From NCBI RefSeq assembly GCF_004684775.1, contig NZ_SRIC01000038.1, forward strand, positions 1-45,937: a stretch of 45,937 nucleotides of DNA, given 5' to 3'. A model generated the notes under the pieces. It worked only from the letters and a program-made list of their open reading frames with translations, had not been told where the DNA came from and searched no databases. The position numbers and the translations under genes are program-made. The stretch comes from Streptomyces sp. MZ04 (GTDB lineage Bacteria; Actinomycetota; Actinomycetes; Streptomycetales; Streptomycetaceae). Below, in pieces: positions 19,429-27,180 of this stretch. Position 1 is the stretch's first letter, and each line of letters starts with the position of its first letter.

Positions 19429-20331
19429 ATGGCTTTCGAACCGCCGCAGCGTCTGATCACCGCACTCGGTGAGACGGCGCAGGACGGCGACGACTGGCTG
19501 GAGAAGCTGCCCCAGGCGGTGGAACAGGCCGTCGCGCTACGCGAGTTGACCGTCGAGCGGGTCCATCTGCCCGGCGGGCGCAGCAGCCTCGTCGTCCTGG
19601 TGCGGCGCGCGGACGGCACTCCCGCCGTCCTGAAGCTGGTGCCGCCCCGGTCGCGGCCGCAGAGCGAGCGGGCGGCGCTCGCGCACTGGGCCGGGCTCGG
19701 TGCCGTACGGCTCCTTGACCCGTCGGCCACGGACGGCGCGCTGCTCCTCGAACGGCTGCACCGCGACGTGTCGGTACGTTCGCTGCCCGAGGCCAAGGCG
19801 CTCCTCGAAGCGGCGGGCACGCTGCGCCGCCTGTGGGTGGAGCCGCCGCCGGACCACCGCTTCGAGACGGTCGCCGAGCGGACCGGGCGGCAGGCCGACG
19901 CGATGCGGGCATCGGCGTCCGCCGACGAGGAGGTCGCGCCGCTGGTGGACGCGGCGCTGACGGCCCGGGACGAGCTGCTCGCGGGGTCGCCGGAGGAGGT
20001 GCGGCTGCTGCACGGCACGTTCCGGCAGAGCAAGGTGCTTCAGGGTGACCGGGTGCCGTGGCTGGCGGTGGGCCCCGACCCGGTGGTCGGGGAGTGCGCG
20101 TTCGACCTGGCCCGTCTGGTGCGGGACCGGGTGGAGGACCTCATCGCCTCGCCCTCGGGCGCTTCGATCACCCGCCGCCGGGTGAAGAAGCTGGCCGAGT
20201 CGCTGGATGTGGATCAGGAGCGGCTGCGGGGGTGGACGCTGTTCCGGGCGGTGGAGTCCGGGGTGCGGGCGCGCAGGGTTGGGCGGGAGCAGGATGCGGA
20301 GCTGCTGCTGGAGTTCGCGGGGTGGCTGTAG
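19429..20331 (+). CDS. Aminoglycoside-phosphotransferase-fold protein lacking catalytic residues
   Basis: This is a 300-residue member of the aminoglycoside/hydroxyurea kinase-like family, with beta-rich N-lobe sequence (VVLVRRADGTPAVLKLVPP) and a recognisable C-lobe. The catalytic loop, normally HGDxHxxN, reads HGTFRQSK from His195, so both the base Asp and the Asn are replaced. The metal-binding Asp of the following strand (usually IDPKPLVGE) is Gly215 (VGPDPVVGE). The downstream ECAFDLARLVRDR helix is retained. It is therefore probably a pseudokinase rather than a resistance enzyme. It is the last host gene before the integrated element, and convergent with proS. Confidence 0.8.
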   Translation: MAFEPPQRLITALGETAQDGDDWLEKLPQAVEQAVALRELTVERVHLPGGRSSLVVLVRRADGTPAVLKLVPPRSRPQSERAALAHWAGLGAVRLLDPSATDGALLLERLHRDVSVRSLPEAKALLEAAGTLRRLWVEPPPDHRFETVAERTGRQADAMRASASADEEVAPLVDAALTARDELLAGSPEEVRLLHGTFRQSKVLQGDRVPWLAVGPDPVVGECAFDLARLVRDRVEDLIASPSGASITRRRVKKLAESLDVDQERLRGWTLFRAVESGVRARRVGREQDAELLLEFAGWL

Positions 20332-20420
20332 GGGCGGTTTCCTTTCCCCAACCCCGCCCCTTCCCGAAAGTTCCGGCTTCGCCGGCCGTGGCTCGGTCGG
20401 TCACCGGCTTCGCCGAGTTC

Positions 20421-20474
20421 GTCCTCAAACGCCGGACGGGCTGAAATCTTTCAGCCCGTCCGGCGTTTGAGGAC
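20421..20474. terminator. 26-bp perfect inverted repeat, bidirectional terminator-type repeat
   Basis: Arms 20421-20446 and 20449-20474 are perfectly complementary with a 2-base centre, giving a 52-base stem. They lie 90 bases past the phosphotransferase-like gene. The unit (GCCGGACGGGCTGA and its complement) is, from memory, a widely dispersed intergenic palindrome in Streptomyces. Before integration it would have separated that gene from convergent proS. Confidence 0.75.
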
Positions 20475-20481
20475 CGGGGTC

Positions 20482-20510
20482 TGGGGCGGTGAACTTTGCC
20501 TGTGGTGGGT
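20482..20510 (+). other. attL of the integrated element (core GGGGCGG 20483-20489)
   Basis: The 7-bp core GGGGCGG at 20483-20489 recurs at 30061-30067. The bases inside the element (20496-20510, TTGCCTGTGGTGGGT) are the inverse of 30039-30053 at the other end with 13 of 15 matches, as expected for the two arms of a serine-integrase attP. The outer flank is host terminator-type sequence. Confidence 0.75.
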
Positions 20511-20532
20511 GGCCGGGTGCACGCTGGGTGAC

Positions 20533-22047
20533 ATGGCGAACACCACACGTACCGTCACGGGATCGGGCATAGCCCCTCCCGCCGTACTCACCGGGCGTGA
20601 GTATCTCAGGGTCAGCGAGGACGACTCCCGCGAGGCCCGTTCCGTCACCGAGCAGCACGCCGAGAATGGCGAGGCTGCCGAAGGTCACGGCATCACGCTG
20701 GGCACGCCGTATGCCGACAACGGGAAGTCGGCCAGCCGCTATGCAACCAAGGTCCGTGACGACTTCCAGCGTCTGGTGAGCGACCTCGAACAAGATCTGT
20801 TCGGCGCTGAGGTATTGGTCATCTGGGAGAACTCGCGCGGCTCGCGGAAGGTCAGCGAATGGGCTCTGCTGATCGAACTGTTGGAGGCCAAGGGCGTGCG
20901 GGTGCTGGTCACCTGTGACGACCGGCTGTACGACCCAGCCAGGGCCGCCGACCGCAAGGTGTTGCAGTCCGCCGCCATCGACTCCGAGCAGGAGTCGCTC
21001 AAGACCTCGCTGCGCAACCGCCGGACCGCCACCGCGCAGGCCAGGATCGGGCGGCCGAACGGACCCTGCCCGCACGGCTACCGCCCGGTGTACGACGAGA
21101 AGAGCGGCGACCTGATCAACTGGTTCGAGAACCTCGACGAGTCCATGGTCCCCATCGAACTGTTCCGCCGACTGCGCGCGGGCCACGCTCTCAAACGCAT
21201 CGCCCGCGACTTCGAGAAGCTGGGCTACCTCAACCGTTCCGGCAGGCCGTTCACGGACACGCATCTGCGGTCCATGGCCATGCGGCCCGCCTATGGCGGC
21301 TACCGGGTGCACGCGCCCAAGTCCCGGGGCCGCACCTACCAGGCGCAACAGGTAGAGGCCGAGCTGACCCGCGCCACGTGGGATGCGTTGGTGGATGAGG
21401 AAACGTTCTGGGTGGTGCGGCGGATGCTGACTGCACCGGAGCGCCGCACGACGCGCAACGGCCGCGCCAAGCACGTGCTGACGATGACGATGCGCTGCGA
21501 TGTGTGCTCCGGGCCGATTTCGGCGGTCGGGGGCAACTACACCTGCCGCGATCACTCGTGCCTGAGTATCAGCAAGACCAAGGTGGATGAACTGATCATC
21601 GGTGATGCCGGGCATCCGGGCGTGATCCTGGCCTATGTCGCCTCGCAACGGGTGTATGCCGACTTCGCGGCCACGCCGGACAAGACGACCGAGGCCGAGC
21701 AGATCCGGGCGGAGCTAGCCCGGCTGCGGGCCGACCGGGACGAGATGGAGGCGGCCGAGGCGCAGACGCTGGCCGAGGTGCGTCTGCTCGCGGCGAACGT
21801 GACCAAGCTGGAGCAGAAGATCACCCGGCTTGAGGAGCGGGAGCGGCAGTTGACCATGCCCGCCGTGCTCGCCGATCTCATCAAGCCCGGCACGGACGTG
21901 GCCGCCCGCTGGCAGGCCGCCCCGGTCTCCGCACGCCGGGAGGTGGCCCGGCTGCTGCTCGCCCCCGGCGTGCTCGGGCAGGTGCGCATCACTCGCGGAC
22001 GCGGCCTCTCGGCTGATGAGCGGACCCAGTGGGTGGAGGCGGCATGA
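20533..22047 (+). CDS. Large serine recombinase (phage-type integrase)
   Basis: This is a site-specific integrase of the large serine recombinase family, acting on attP/attB by a four-strand break through a serine. The N-terminal resolvase fold has the active-site motif YLRVSEDDS (Ser28) and, later, arginines in WENSRGSRKVSEW. A recombinase domain (GRPNGPCPHGYRPVYD onwards) is followed by a zinc ribbon (MRCDVCSG...YTCRDHSC, about residues 319-345). A coiled coil lies at about residues 380-440. Its 504 residues are typical. ATG 20533 is used; an open frame back to 20467 starts inside host DNA and is not credible. The gene lies 43 bases inside attL, as usual for such integrases. Confidence 0.95.
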   Translation: MANTTRTVTGSGIAPPAVLTGREYLRVSEDDSREARSVTEQHAENGEAAEGHGITLGTPYADNGKSASRYATKVRDDFQRLVSDLEQDLFGAEVLVIWENSRGSRKVSEWALLIELLEAKGVRVLVTCDDRLYDPARAADRKVLQSAAIDSEQESLKTSLRNRRTATAQARIGRPNGPCPHGYRPVYDEKSGDLINWFENLDESMVPIELFRRLRAGHALKRIARDFEKLGYLNRSGRPFTDTHLRSMAMRPAYGGYRVHAPKSRGRTYQAQQVEAELTRATWDALVDEETFWVVRRMLTAPERRTTRNGRAKHVLTMTMRCDVCSGPISAVGGNYTCRDHSCLSISKTKVDELIIGDAGHPGVILAYVASQRVYADFAATPDKTTEAEQIRAELARLRADRDEMEAAEAQTLAEVRLLAANVTKLEQKITRLEERERQLTMPAVLADLIKPGTDVAARWQAAPVSARREVARLLLAPGVLGQVRITRGRGLSADERTQWVEAA

Positions 22048-22412
22048 GCACCATTCGGAGTCTGCTCGACCCCTTCCAGAACCTCGCACGGGCGCTGCAA
22101 CGGGGGCAGAGTGCGGCTCGCCAAGGAGCCGATTACGAGCGTCAGTTGAGGGCGCTCACCGGCGGCGACTACCCGCGCGGAGCCCCGGTCCTGCACCTGC
22201 GGTGCAGGCGGTGTGGTCAGCGCATCGCGACGGTGGAATACGACGCCAACGGCAGCATTCAGACGCTGGTCAAGGGGCGCCGCCGCTATCCCGGGGTTCC
22301 TCTTGCCTATTCCTGCCCTGCGGACGGGAATCTCTCCATCAGCAAGGGGAAGTTGGCGGCGAAGATCCGGGACGCGCGCAAAGCGGGAGCGACGCAAACC
22401 GTCAAGCTGTGA
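22044..22412 (+). CDS. Small zinc-ribbon protein coupled to the integrase
   Basis: This is a 122-residue protein whose ATG overlaps the integrase stop (ATGA). The centre carries LRCRRCGQRIATVEYD, and a further Cys lies in YSCPADGNLSISKGK, so it may bind one zinc through a partial ribbon. The C-terminus is basic (AKIRDARKAGATQTVKL). It is similar in style to the zinc-ribbon segment of the integrase itself. Translational coupling suggests a partner role such as directionality or regulation, but this is inference. Confidence 0.75.
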   Translation: MSTIRSLLDPFQNLARALQRGQSAARQGADYERQLRALTGGDYPRGAPVLHLRCRRCGQRIATVEYDANGSIQTLVKGRRRYPGVPLAYSCPADGNLSISKGKLAAKIRDARKAGATQTVKL

Positions 22413-22512
22413 CGTAGGCTTGGCTCCAAGCCTGACGGGATGCTACTGGCTCCCCCGCCACAACACGCAAGAGGGCGCTTGCGACAACTCCGATTTCCGG
22501 AGGCTTGTCGAG

Positions 22513-22767
22513 GTGCCCTTTTCCGTGCCCGAAGAACCGACGCCCGTCCCCGATCTCCAGCTACTCAAGCGACGCCTTGGCGGCTATGTCGCCCAGGGCA
22601 ATCACGAAGCCGCCGCACGCGTACGCCGCGAACTTGAAGCGGCAAAGCTCGAAATGCGAGTCCGCGAGATCGTGGACGCCGCGCCCCCGCCCAGCCCCGA
22701 ACTGCTCGACCGCCTCCGCACCCTTCTGGCGCCTGCTGCGGACGGCGGTGCCGCCGATGCCGCATAA
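22513..22767 (+). CDS. Small helical protein of the element
   Basis: This is an 84-residue charged helical protein: Pro-rich start, then a helix-rich middle (AAARVRRELEAAKLEMRV) and a second half VDAAPPPSPELLDRLRTLL. GTG 22513 has GGAGG nine bases upstream; GTG 22525 is an alternative. From memory, short proteins with this charged-helix plus 'APP...RLxxLL' pattern recur in actinobacterial prophage-like elements, but I could not verify this. It begins a chain of overlapping genes leading to the ATPase. Confidence 0.6.
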   Translation: MPFSVPEEPTPVPDLQLLKRRLGGYVAQGNHEAAARVRRELEAAKLEMRVREIVDAAPPPSPELLDRLRTLLAPAADGGAADAA

Positions 22768-22882
22768 CGACGCAGCCCCCGAATCGAAGGACTCGGGGGC
22801 CGATATCAACAACCGGGGCACGGCGTCGACTTATGCCAGCGTACGGCGGAGTCCCTACAACGGCCACGGGGGCGACGAATGA
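22757..22882 (+). CDS. Possible 41-residue linker ORF
   Basis: This short frame (MPHNDAAPESKDSGADINNR...) overlaps the preceding gene by 11 bases and the next start by 4 (ATGA), which would keep the whole chain 22513-24515 translationally coupled. It has no recognisable domain. A terminator-like hairpin lies inside it, so it could also be non-coding spacer. Confidence 0.4.
   Translation: MPHNDAAPESKDSGADINNRGTASTYASVRRSPYNGHGGDE
22775..22800. terminator. Terminator-like hairpin inside the coupled gene chain
   Basis: GCCCCCGA (22775-22782) pairs perfectly with TCGGGGGC (22793-22800) across a 10-base loop. It could attenuate transcription between the integrase part and the ATPase part of the element. 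Confidence 0.5.
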
Positions 22883-23154
22883 GCCGCCGTGGCGGCGTAG
22901 GCCGCAACCGCCGTCAGAAGCCCGTCAGCGCCGCGCAGCGCCTTGCGAAGTCGTATCGCTGCGGGAGTTGCCGCAGTGAGGTTCGCGGAATCCACCGCGA
23001 CGCGCACGGGATCGAACACCTTGACGTACGGCACGACGGCGGATGCCCCGTGCTTTCGGGCGCCGTTGCCGATACCGGCGACGTGTTCCGCGCCGCGAGT
23101 CGCGCCGGGCTGTCCATGCTGGCCGTGCGGATTGAGGACGGGGGCGCGGAATGA
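22879..23154 (+). CDS. Small zinc-finger-like protein
   Basis: This is a 91-residue basic protein with a possible zinc site: YRCGSCRSEVRG, then HLDVRHDGGCPVL, giving C-x2-C and a His/Cys pair about 25 residues later. It is linked by ATGA overlaps to both neighbours, the upstream short frame and the downstream ATPase, so it is probably made together with the replication-type ATPase. It may bind DNA. No named family is recognised. Confidence 0.7.
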   Translation: MSRRGGVGRNRRQKPVSAAQRLAKSYRCGSCRSEVRGIHRDAHGIEHLDVRHDGGCPVLSGAVADTGDVFRAASRAGLSMLAVRIEDGGAE

Positions 23155-24515
23155 GCGACCCTTGGCGCCCGGCGCCTAACACTTACGACGCCCAGGTTGT
23201 CGACGCCGTGCAGCAGCGCCTTTCCGAAATCGGCCCGCATGTCGCTCGCGGCCTGCTGTTCGAGCCGACGGATACCACGCCTCCCGAAGAGCGCGCGTCG
23301 GCCGCCGAGAAGATTGAAGCCCTTTGCCAGGAAGAGGCGGACCGTAAGGCGTACAGGCGCGCCAAGGGTGCCGAGAACGCCAAGCGCCGCATAGCGGAGG
23401 AGAAGGCCGCAGACCTTCCCCGCGCGTGGGCCCACGAGGATCTGGCCGAGGCATGGGAAGAGGCGGAAACCGAGACGCGGACGGACGTAGGCGCTCTGCG
23501 CGACGTTGCGGGGGAATGCCTCTACGGCCTGTTCTACTCCTCGAAGGTCAACGGGGTGCACGCCGGGCCCGAAGCCGGTAAGTCCTGGCTGCTCTGCCTG
23601 GCCGGAGTCCAGGAAATTTCCAAGGGGCGTCACGTCGCCTATATCGATTTCGAGGACGACAAGAAGTCCATCGTCCAGCGGCTGCGGCTGCTCGGAGCGA
23701 GCCGCGAAGCAGTACTGACCTACTTCCGCTACCACCAACCCGTGGGGCCGCTCACCGAGGCCGACATGGAGGATTTCGCGGCCCTGGTCGCGATGCGCGG
23801 CAGCCTCGCAGTGTTCGACGGAATGACGGAGGCGATGGCATTGGAGGGCTTGGACGACAAGACCGGCACGGACGTAGCGACATGGCACGCGAAGTACACG
23901 AAGCCTTTCGCCGCCGCCGGCTGGGCCGCCGTCGTTGCAGACCATATCCCCCTTACCGAGAAGCGTGTCATCGGCAGCCAGCACAAGAAGTCGATTATCT
24001 CCGGGGTCTCGTACCTGCTCGATCCGGTCGCACCGATCGGCAAGGGCCTGCGGGGCGTGTCCCGCCTCAAAGTCGAGAAGGACCGCTGCGGCTGGATCAG
24101 AAAGAACGCCCGACCGGGCCGCACGCCGCAGTACTTCGCCAGTCTGGTCGTCGACTTCGGCGTGTTCGCCGCGAGGCCCGAGGCGAATGTCTGGGTTGCC
24201 GACCCGGCGCCTCAGACGGAGGACAGCGGATACGACGCCCCGTCCGAGAAGCTGTGCCGCACGGTCCTGGCCTACGTCACCGAGCATCCCGAGTCGTCCA
24301 CCAAGACGGACATCCGCAGCGCCGTGAAGGGCAACAGCGGAGCGATCGGCCGCTGTGTCGACTGGCTCGTGTTCCGGCGGCACCTGACGCCGGAACCGAA
24401 GGACCGCCGGACGCTTCACGTTCCGGGGCCGGAGTCCTTCGACAAGCCCGACGGCGAGGCCGCCGGTTCCTCCTGGCCCGAAGCGGCTGAAACCCTCTTC
24501 GACCAGGTGGAATAG
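23151..24515 (+). CDS. RecA-fold AAA ATPase (RepA/DnaB-like), putative replication protein
   Basis: This is a 454-residue protein. The N-terminal third is charged and helical. A RecA-type ATPase domain follows, with Walker A GPEAGKSW near residue 140, the strand VAYIDFEDD, a Walker B-like strand SLAVFDGM and a sensor-type VVADH. This is the layout of AAA_25/RepA-like helicases in plasmids and phages. The C-terminus (EKLCRTVLAYVTEHPESSTK onwards) looks like a winged helix. No primase domain is visible. The ATG overlaps the upstream stop. A repeat cluster of the kind used as an origin begins 15 bases after the stop, which supports a replication role for the excised element. Confidence 0.8.
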   Translation: MSDPWRPAPNTYDAQVVDAVQQRLSEIGPHVARGLLFEPTDTTPPEERASAAEKIEALCQEEADRKAYRRAKGAENAKRRIAEEKAADLPRAWAHEDLAEAWEEAETETRTDVGALRDVAGECLYGLFYSSKVNGVHAGPEAGKSWLLCLAGVQEISKGRHVAYIDFEDDKKSIVQRLRLLGASREAVLTYFRYHQPVGPLTEADMEDFAALVAMRGSLAVFDGMTEAMALEGLDDKTGTDVATWHAKYTKPFAAAGWAAVVADHIPLTEKRVIGSQHKKSIISGVSYLLDPVAPIGKGLRGVSRLKVEKDRCGWIRKNARPGRTPQYFASLVVDFGVFAARPEANVWVADPAPQTEDSGYDAPSEKLCRTVLAYVTEHPESSTKTDIRSAVKGNSGAIGRCVDWLVFRRHLTPEPKDRRTLHVPGPESFDKPDGEAAGSSWPEAAETLFDQVE

Positions 24516-24530
24516 CTGGCACGGATATCG

Positions 24531-24645
24531 CCCGTTCCCCGTTCCGGAGTCGTTCCTATCCCGTTCCGGAACGGGGTTCCTAGTACTTCGTCGTCTCGTT
24601 CCACTCGTTTCCAGCCCTTTAGGGCTGGAACGGGAACGGAACGGC
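24531..24645. repeat. GTTCC/GGAAC repeat cluster with hairpin, candidate replication origin
   Basis: Ten copies of GTTCC or its complement fall within about 110 bases. GTTCC starts at 24534, 24541, 24552, 24563, 24576 and 24598; GGAAC starts at 24568, 24627, 24633 and 24638. Several are 11-13 bases apart, about one helical turn. They include a perfect 14-bp palindrome (24561-24574) and a 9-bp-stem hairpin with a TTTA loop (24609-24630). The position directly after the RecA-fold ATPase gene fits an iteron-type origin. The following 200 bases (24646-24846) hold nothing recognisable. Confidence 0.55.
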
Positions 24646-24867
24646 TAGGACGCGGCAGAGCAGAGCTAGAAGCAGCAAGGCAGCTGGGCAGTACTGGGAA
24701 GCAACTGGCCAGACAGAGAGGGCGCTGGACGACCAGCATGCAGCCCGTCGCCCCGTCCGCTGGACGCCCCCTCAGGCGCCGACCGACCGCGTCCCGGCAC
24801 GGGGCGGCGCCGCCCCCGCCAACAGCCCTCTGCGGGCCGCACATCCATGAACACAAAGGAGACGACC

Positions 24868-25101
24868 ATGGACAACGACAACCCTCTGATCACCGACGCG
24901 ATCGACGCGGTGATGAAGACGATCTGCGCGCGCTTCGATCTCGTCTTCGCGCGGCCCGACGCTGCCGAGATCGTCCAGGGCTTCATCGCGGGAGAGATCG
25001 CATTCCAGATCTTCGGCGACCACATCGCGATAGCCAGGCTCGAAGATGTCGAGGCGCCCGACGAAGTCCCCGCCGAATGGCTGGACGGCGATACCCCGTG
25101 A
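24868..25101 (+). CDS. Small acidic protein of the element
   Basis: This is a 77-residue acidic protein (MDNDNPLITDAIDAVMKTIC...), mostly helical, ending in WLDGDTP. ATG 24868 is preferred over ATG 24847 because AAAGGAG lies six bases upstream, one of the best ribosome sites in the element. It stands between the candidate origin and the capsid genes. No domain is recognised. Acidic phage proteins at this place can be capsid-assembly or DNA-mimic proteins, but nothing here shows that. Confidence 0.7.
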   Translation: MDNDNPLITDAIDAVMKTICARFDLVFARPDAAEIVQGFIAGEIAFQIFGDHIAIARLEDVEAPDEVPAEWLDGDTP

Positions 25102-25237
25102 CGGCGCGTCAGTGCCGTATCGTGGGACTTGCTAGCTCGGCATCCAGTGGGCGCCGGACCTCACAGGGTGAGGTAACCCGGACACCTGGTCACCATGCAG
25201 CGGATTCCCTTTCCGCATGCCCGCATAGGTGGACACC

Positions 25238-25774
25238 TTGAGCGCTATTCACTTCCGTCAGGCCCTGGTCCGCTCGGACGGCACCGGACGCATCGTGTTC
25301 GGAACAGCCGTGCCGTACGGCCAGACTGTCGATATCGAGGAGTTCGGCCGCAGCTACCGCGAGCAGTTCGCGCCCGGCGCTTTCGCCCGGTCGATCCGTG
25401 AGCGCGGCAGCAAGGTCAAGCTCTGTGTCAATCACGAGTCGCGCAAGTTGCCGATCGGCAGGGCGACCGAACTCCGTGAGGCGGCAGACGGCCTTCACGC
25501 GGCCTTTCACGTCTCCGCGACCCGTGACGGCGACGAAGCGCTGCAACTCGTCAGAGACGGGGTCGTCGACTCTTTCAGCGTGGGTTTCCGTCCCGTCCGG
25601 GACCGACAGGAAAGCGGCGTCACGGTACGCGTGGAAGCGGCCCTGATGGAAGTCAGTCTCGTCAGTTGGCCCGCCTATGAGGGGGCGGGGGTCACGGGAG
25701 TCCGCACCGCACGTCCGGCTATTTCCGTCGACGTCGCAAGGCGACGGCTCGAACTCATCCTGAAGACCTGGTGA
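25238..25774 (+). CDS. HK97-type prohead protease
   Basis: This is the maturation protease of HK97-fold capsids (peptidase family U35-like). The pattern is typical: GTAVPYG, EQFAPGAFARSI, then VNHESRKLPIG with the catalytic His, and VVDSFSVGFRP with the serine, followed by ALMEVSLVSWPAYEGA. The 178 residues are usual for the family. The start is TTG 25238 or GTG 25229; AGGTGG lies close to both. Its stop is 3 bases before the capsid gene, the normal protease-capsid pairing. It would cut the N-terminal delta region of the capsid and itself during prohead maturation. Confidence 0.9.
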   Translation: MSAIHFRQALVRSDGTGRIVFGTAVPYGQTVDIEEFGRSYREQFAPGAFARSIRERGSKVKLCVNHESRKLPIGRATELREAADGLHAAFHVSATRDGDEALQLVRDGVVDSFSVGFRPVRDRQESGVTVRVEAALMEVSLVSWPAYEGAGVTGVRTARPAISVDVARRRLELILKTW

Positions 25775-25777
25775 CTT

Positions 25778-27175
25778 ATGCCTATCCAATTCCCTGCCCT
25801 TGAGGCGGTCCACGCCGAGCGCGACCAGCTGGCCACCGAAGCACGGACGCTGCTCACCCGCTCGTCCGAGACCCTTTCCGACGAAGACACCGCACGCTTC
25901 ACCGAAATCGAGACGCGGCTCACCGAACTGAAGACCCAGGAAGACAAGCTGCTTCCGCTCGCCCGGCTCATCGAATCCGGGAACTACGCCACCGAGAACG
26001 GCACTCCCCGCTCGGACGGCGGCGACCGTGGCGGCAGCCTGAAGGACTCCGTCATGCGAGTCCTGGACGCCGATATCAAGCGCCGGATACTCCCCGAGTA
26101 CGCAGCCGAACGCGTCGAGAAGCTGATGACCATCGGCACCGAGCAGAGCCAGACACTTTCCCAGCGCTGGGCGGCTGCGGCCGGTGACCCGGAATACCTC
26201 AATGCCTTCGCCAAGCAGATGGCCGACCCCGTCAGGGGACACCTGCTCTGGACAGAGCGCGAGGCGCACGCTTACCGGAACGTCGCCGAAGTGCGGACGG
26301 CGCTGGGTCTCGGATCGGGGGGCGGGGCAACAATGGTCCCCCTCACGCTGGACCCGGCGATCATGCTCACGAATGACGGCTCGATCAATCCGCTGCGCCG
26401 TATCTCGCGCGTCGTCCAGACAGCGAGCAATACATGGCAGGGGGTTACGAGCGCGGGCGCCTCAGCCGAGTGGAAAGCCGAGGGCGCGCAGGCTGCGGAC
26501 GGCACTCCCGCTCTCGCCGGACCGGAAATTCCGGTGCATTTGGGTGATGTGGATGTCATCTACTCCTACGAAGTGGGGATGGATGCTCTGAATTTCGCCC
26601 AGGAAATGCAGGGGGTCATGATGGACGCGGCGGACAATCTCGCTGTGGCGGCCTATACGACGGGCAGCGGGTCCGGGCAGCCGAAGGGTATTGTCACCGC
26701 CCTTGCCGGTACGGCCAGTGAGCTGAACAGTGGTGGCAGTGAGGCCCTGATAGCGGCCGATGCATTCACCGTGCAGAACGCCCTTCCTGCCCGTTTCTCA
26801 GCCAACGCGCAGTGGTGCGCACACATCGCCACTATCAACACGCTGCGGCAGTTCGAGACCACCAATGGCTCACTCAAGTTCCCTGAGCTGGCAGGCAACC
26901 CGCCCTATCTGCTGACCAAGACCATGAATGAGCTGAGCAATATGGATGGCTCGGTCAATGCAGCAGCAACAGCTAACAACTACCTGTTGCTTTATGGTGA
27001 CTTCAATCAATTCGTTATCGTTGATCGCATTGGTGCGACCGTCGAGATCTTGCCCGGTTACGGCGCCAATCAGCGTCCGACGGCGCAGCGCCACGCGTTT
27101 TTGACCTTCCGAACTGGATCAGACGTGGTGGTGCCGCAGGCCTTCCGACTCTTGGACGTGCCGACGACCGCATGA
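25778..27175 (+). CDS. HK97-fold major capsid protein with N-terminal scaffold (delta) domain
   Basis: This is a phage major capsid protein of 465 residues. Residues 1-75 are a charged coiled coil (RDQLATEARTLLTRSSETLS...), the built-in scaffold removed by the adjacent protease. The HK97-fold body follows, with features usual for actinophage members: LVPLTLDP-type entry (MVPLTLDPAIMLTNDGS), the E-loop area SAEWKAEGAQAADG, and YEVGMDALNFAQEMQ. The end is VVVPQAFRLLDVPTTA. The last third (about 26.6-27.1 kb) is visibly AT-richer than the first. No portal, terminase or connector gene accompanies it. Two hairpins follow the stop. Confidence 0.92.
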   Translation: MPIQFPALEAVHAERDQLATEARTLLTRSSETLSDEDTARFTEIETRLTELKTQEDKLLPLARLIESGNYATENGTPRSDGGDRGGSLKDSVMRVLDADIKRRILPEYAAERVEKLMTIGTEQSQTLSQRWAAAAGDPEYLNAFAKQMADPVRGHLLWTEREAHAYRNVAEVRTALGLGSGGGATMVPLTLDPAIMLTNDGSINPLRRISRVVQTASNTWQGVTSAGASAEWKAEGAQAADGTPALAGPEIPVHLGDVDVIYSYEVGMDALNFAQEMQGVMMDAADNLAVAAYTTGSGSGQPKGIVTALAGTASELNSGGSEALIAADAFTVQNALPARFSANAQWCAHIATINTLRQFETTNGSLKFPELAGNPPYLLTKTMNELSNMDGSVNAAATANNYLLLYGDFNQFVIVDRIGATVEILPGYGANQRPTAQRHAFLTFRTGSDVVVPQAFRLLDVPTTA

Positions 27176-27180
27176 TCCCC

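Noticed and set aside
20467..20532. An upstream TTG extension of the integrase frame
   Set aside because: It would start in host DNA outside the att core and lacks a ribosome site; an integrase start cannot lie outside its element.
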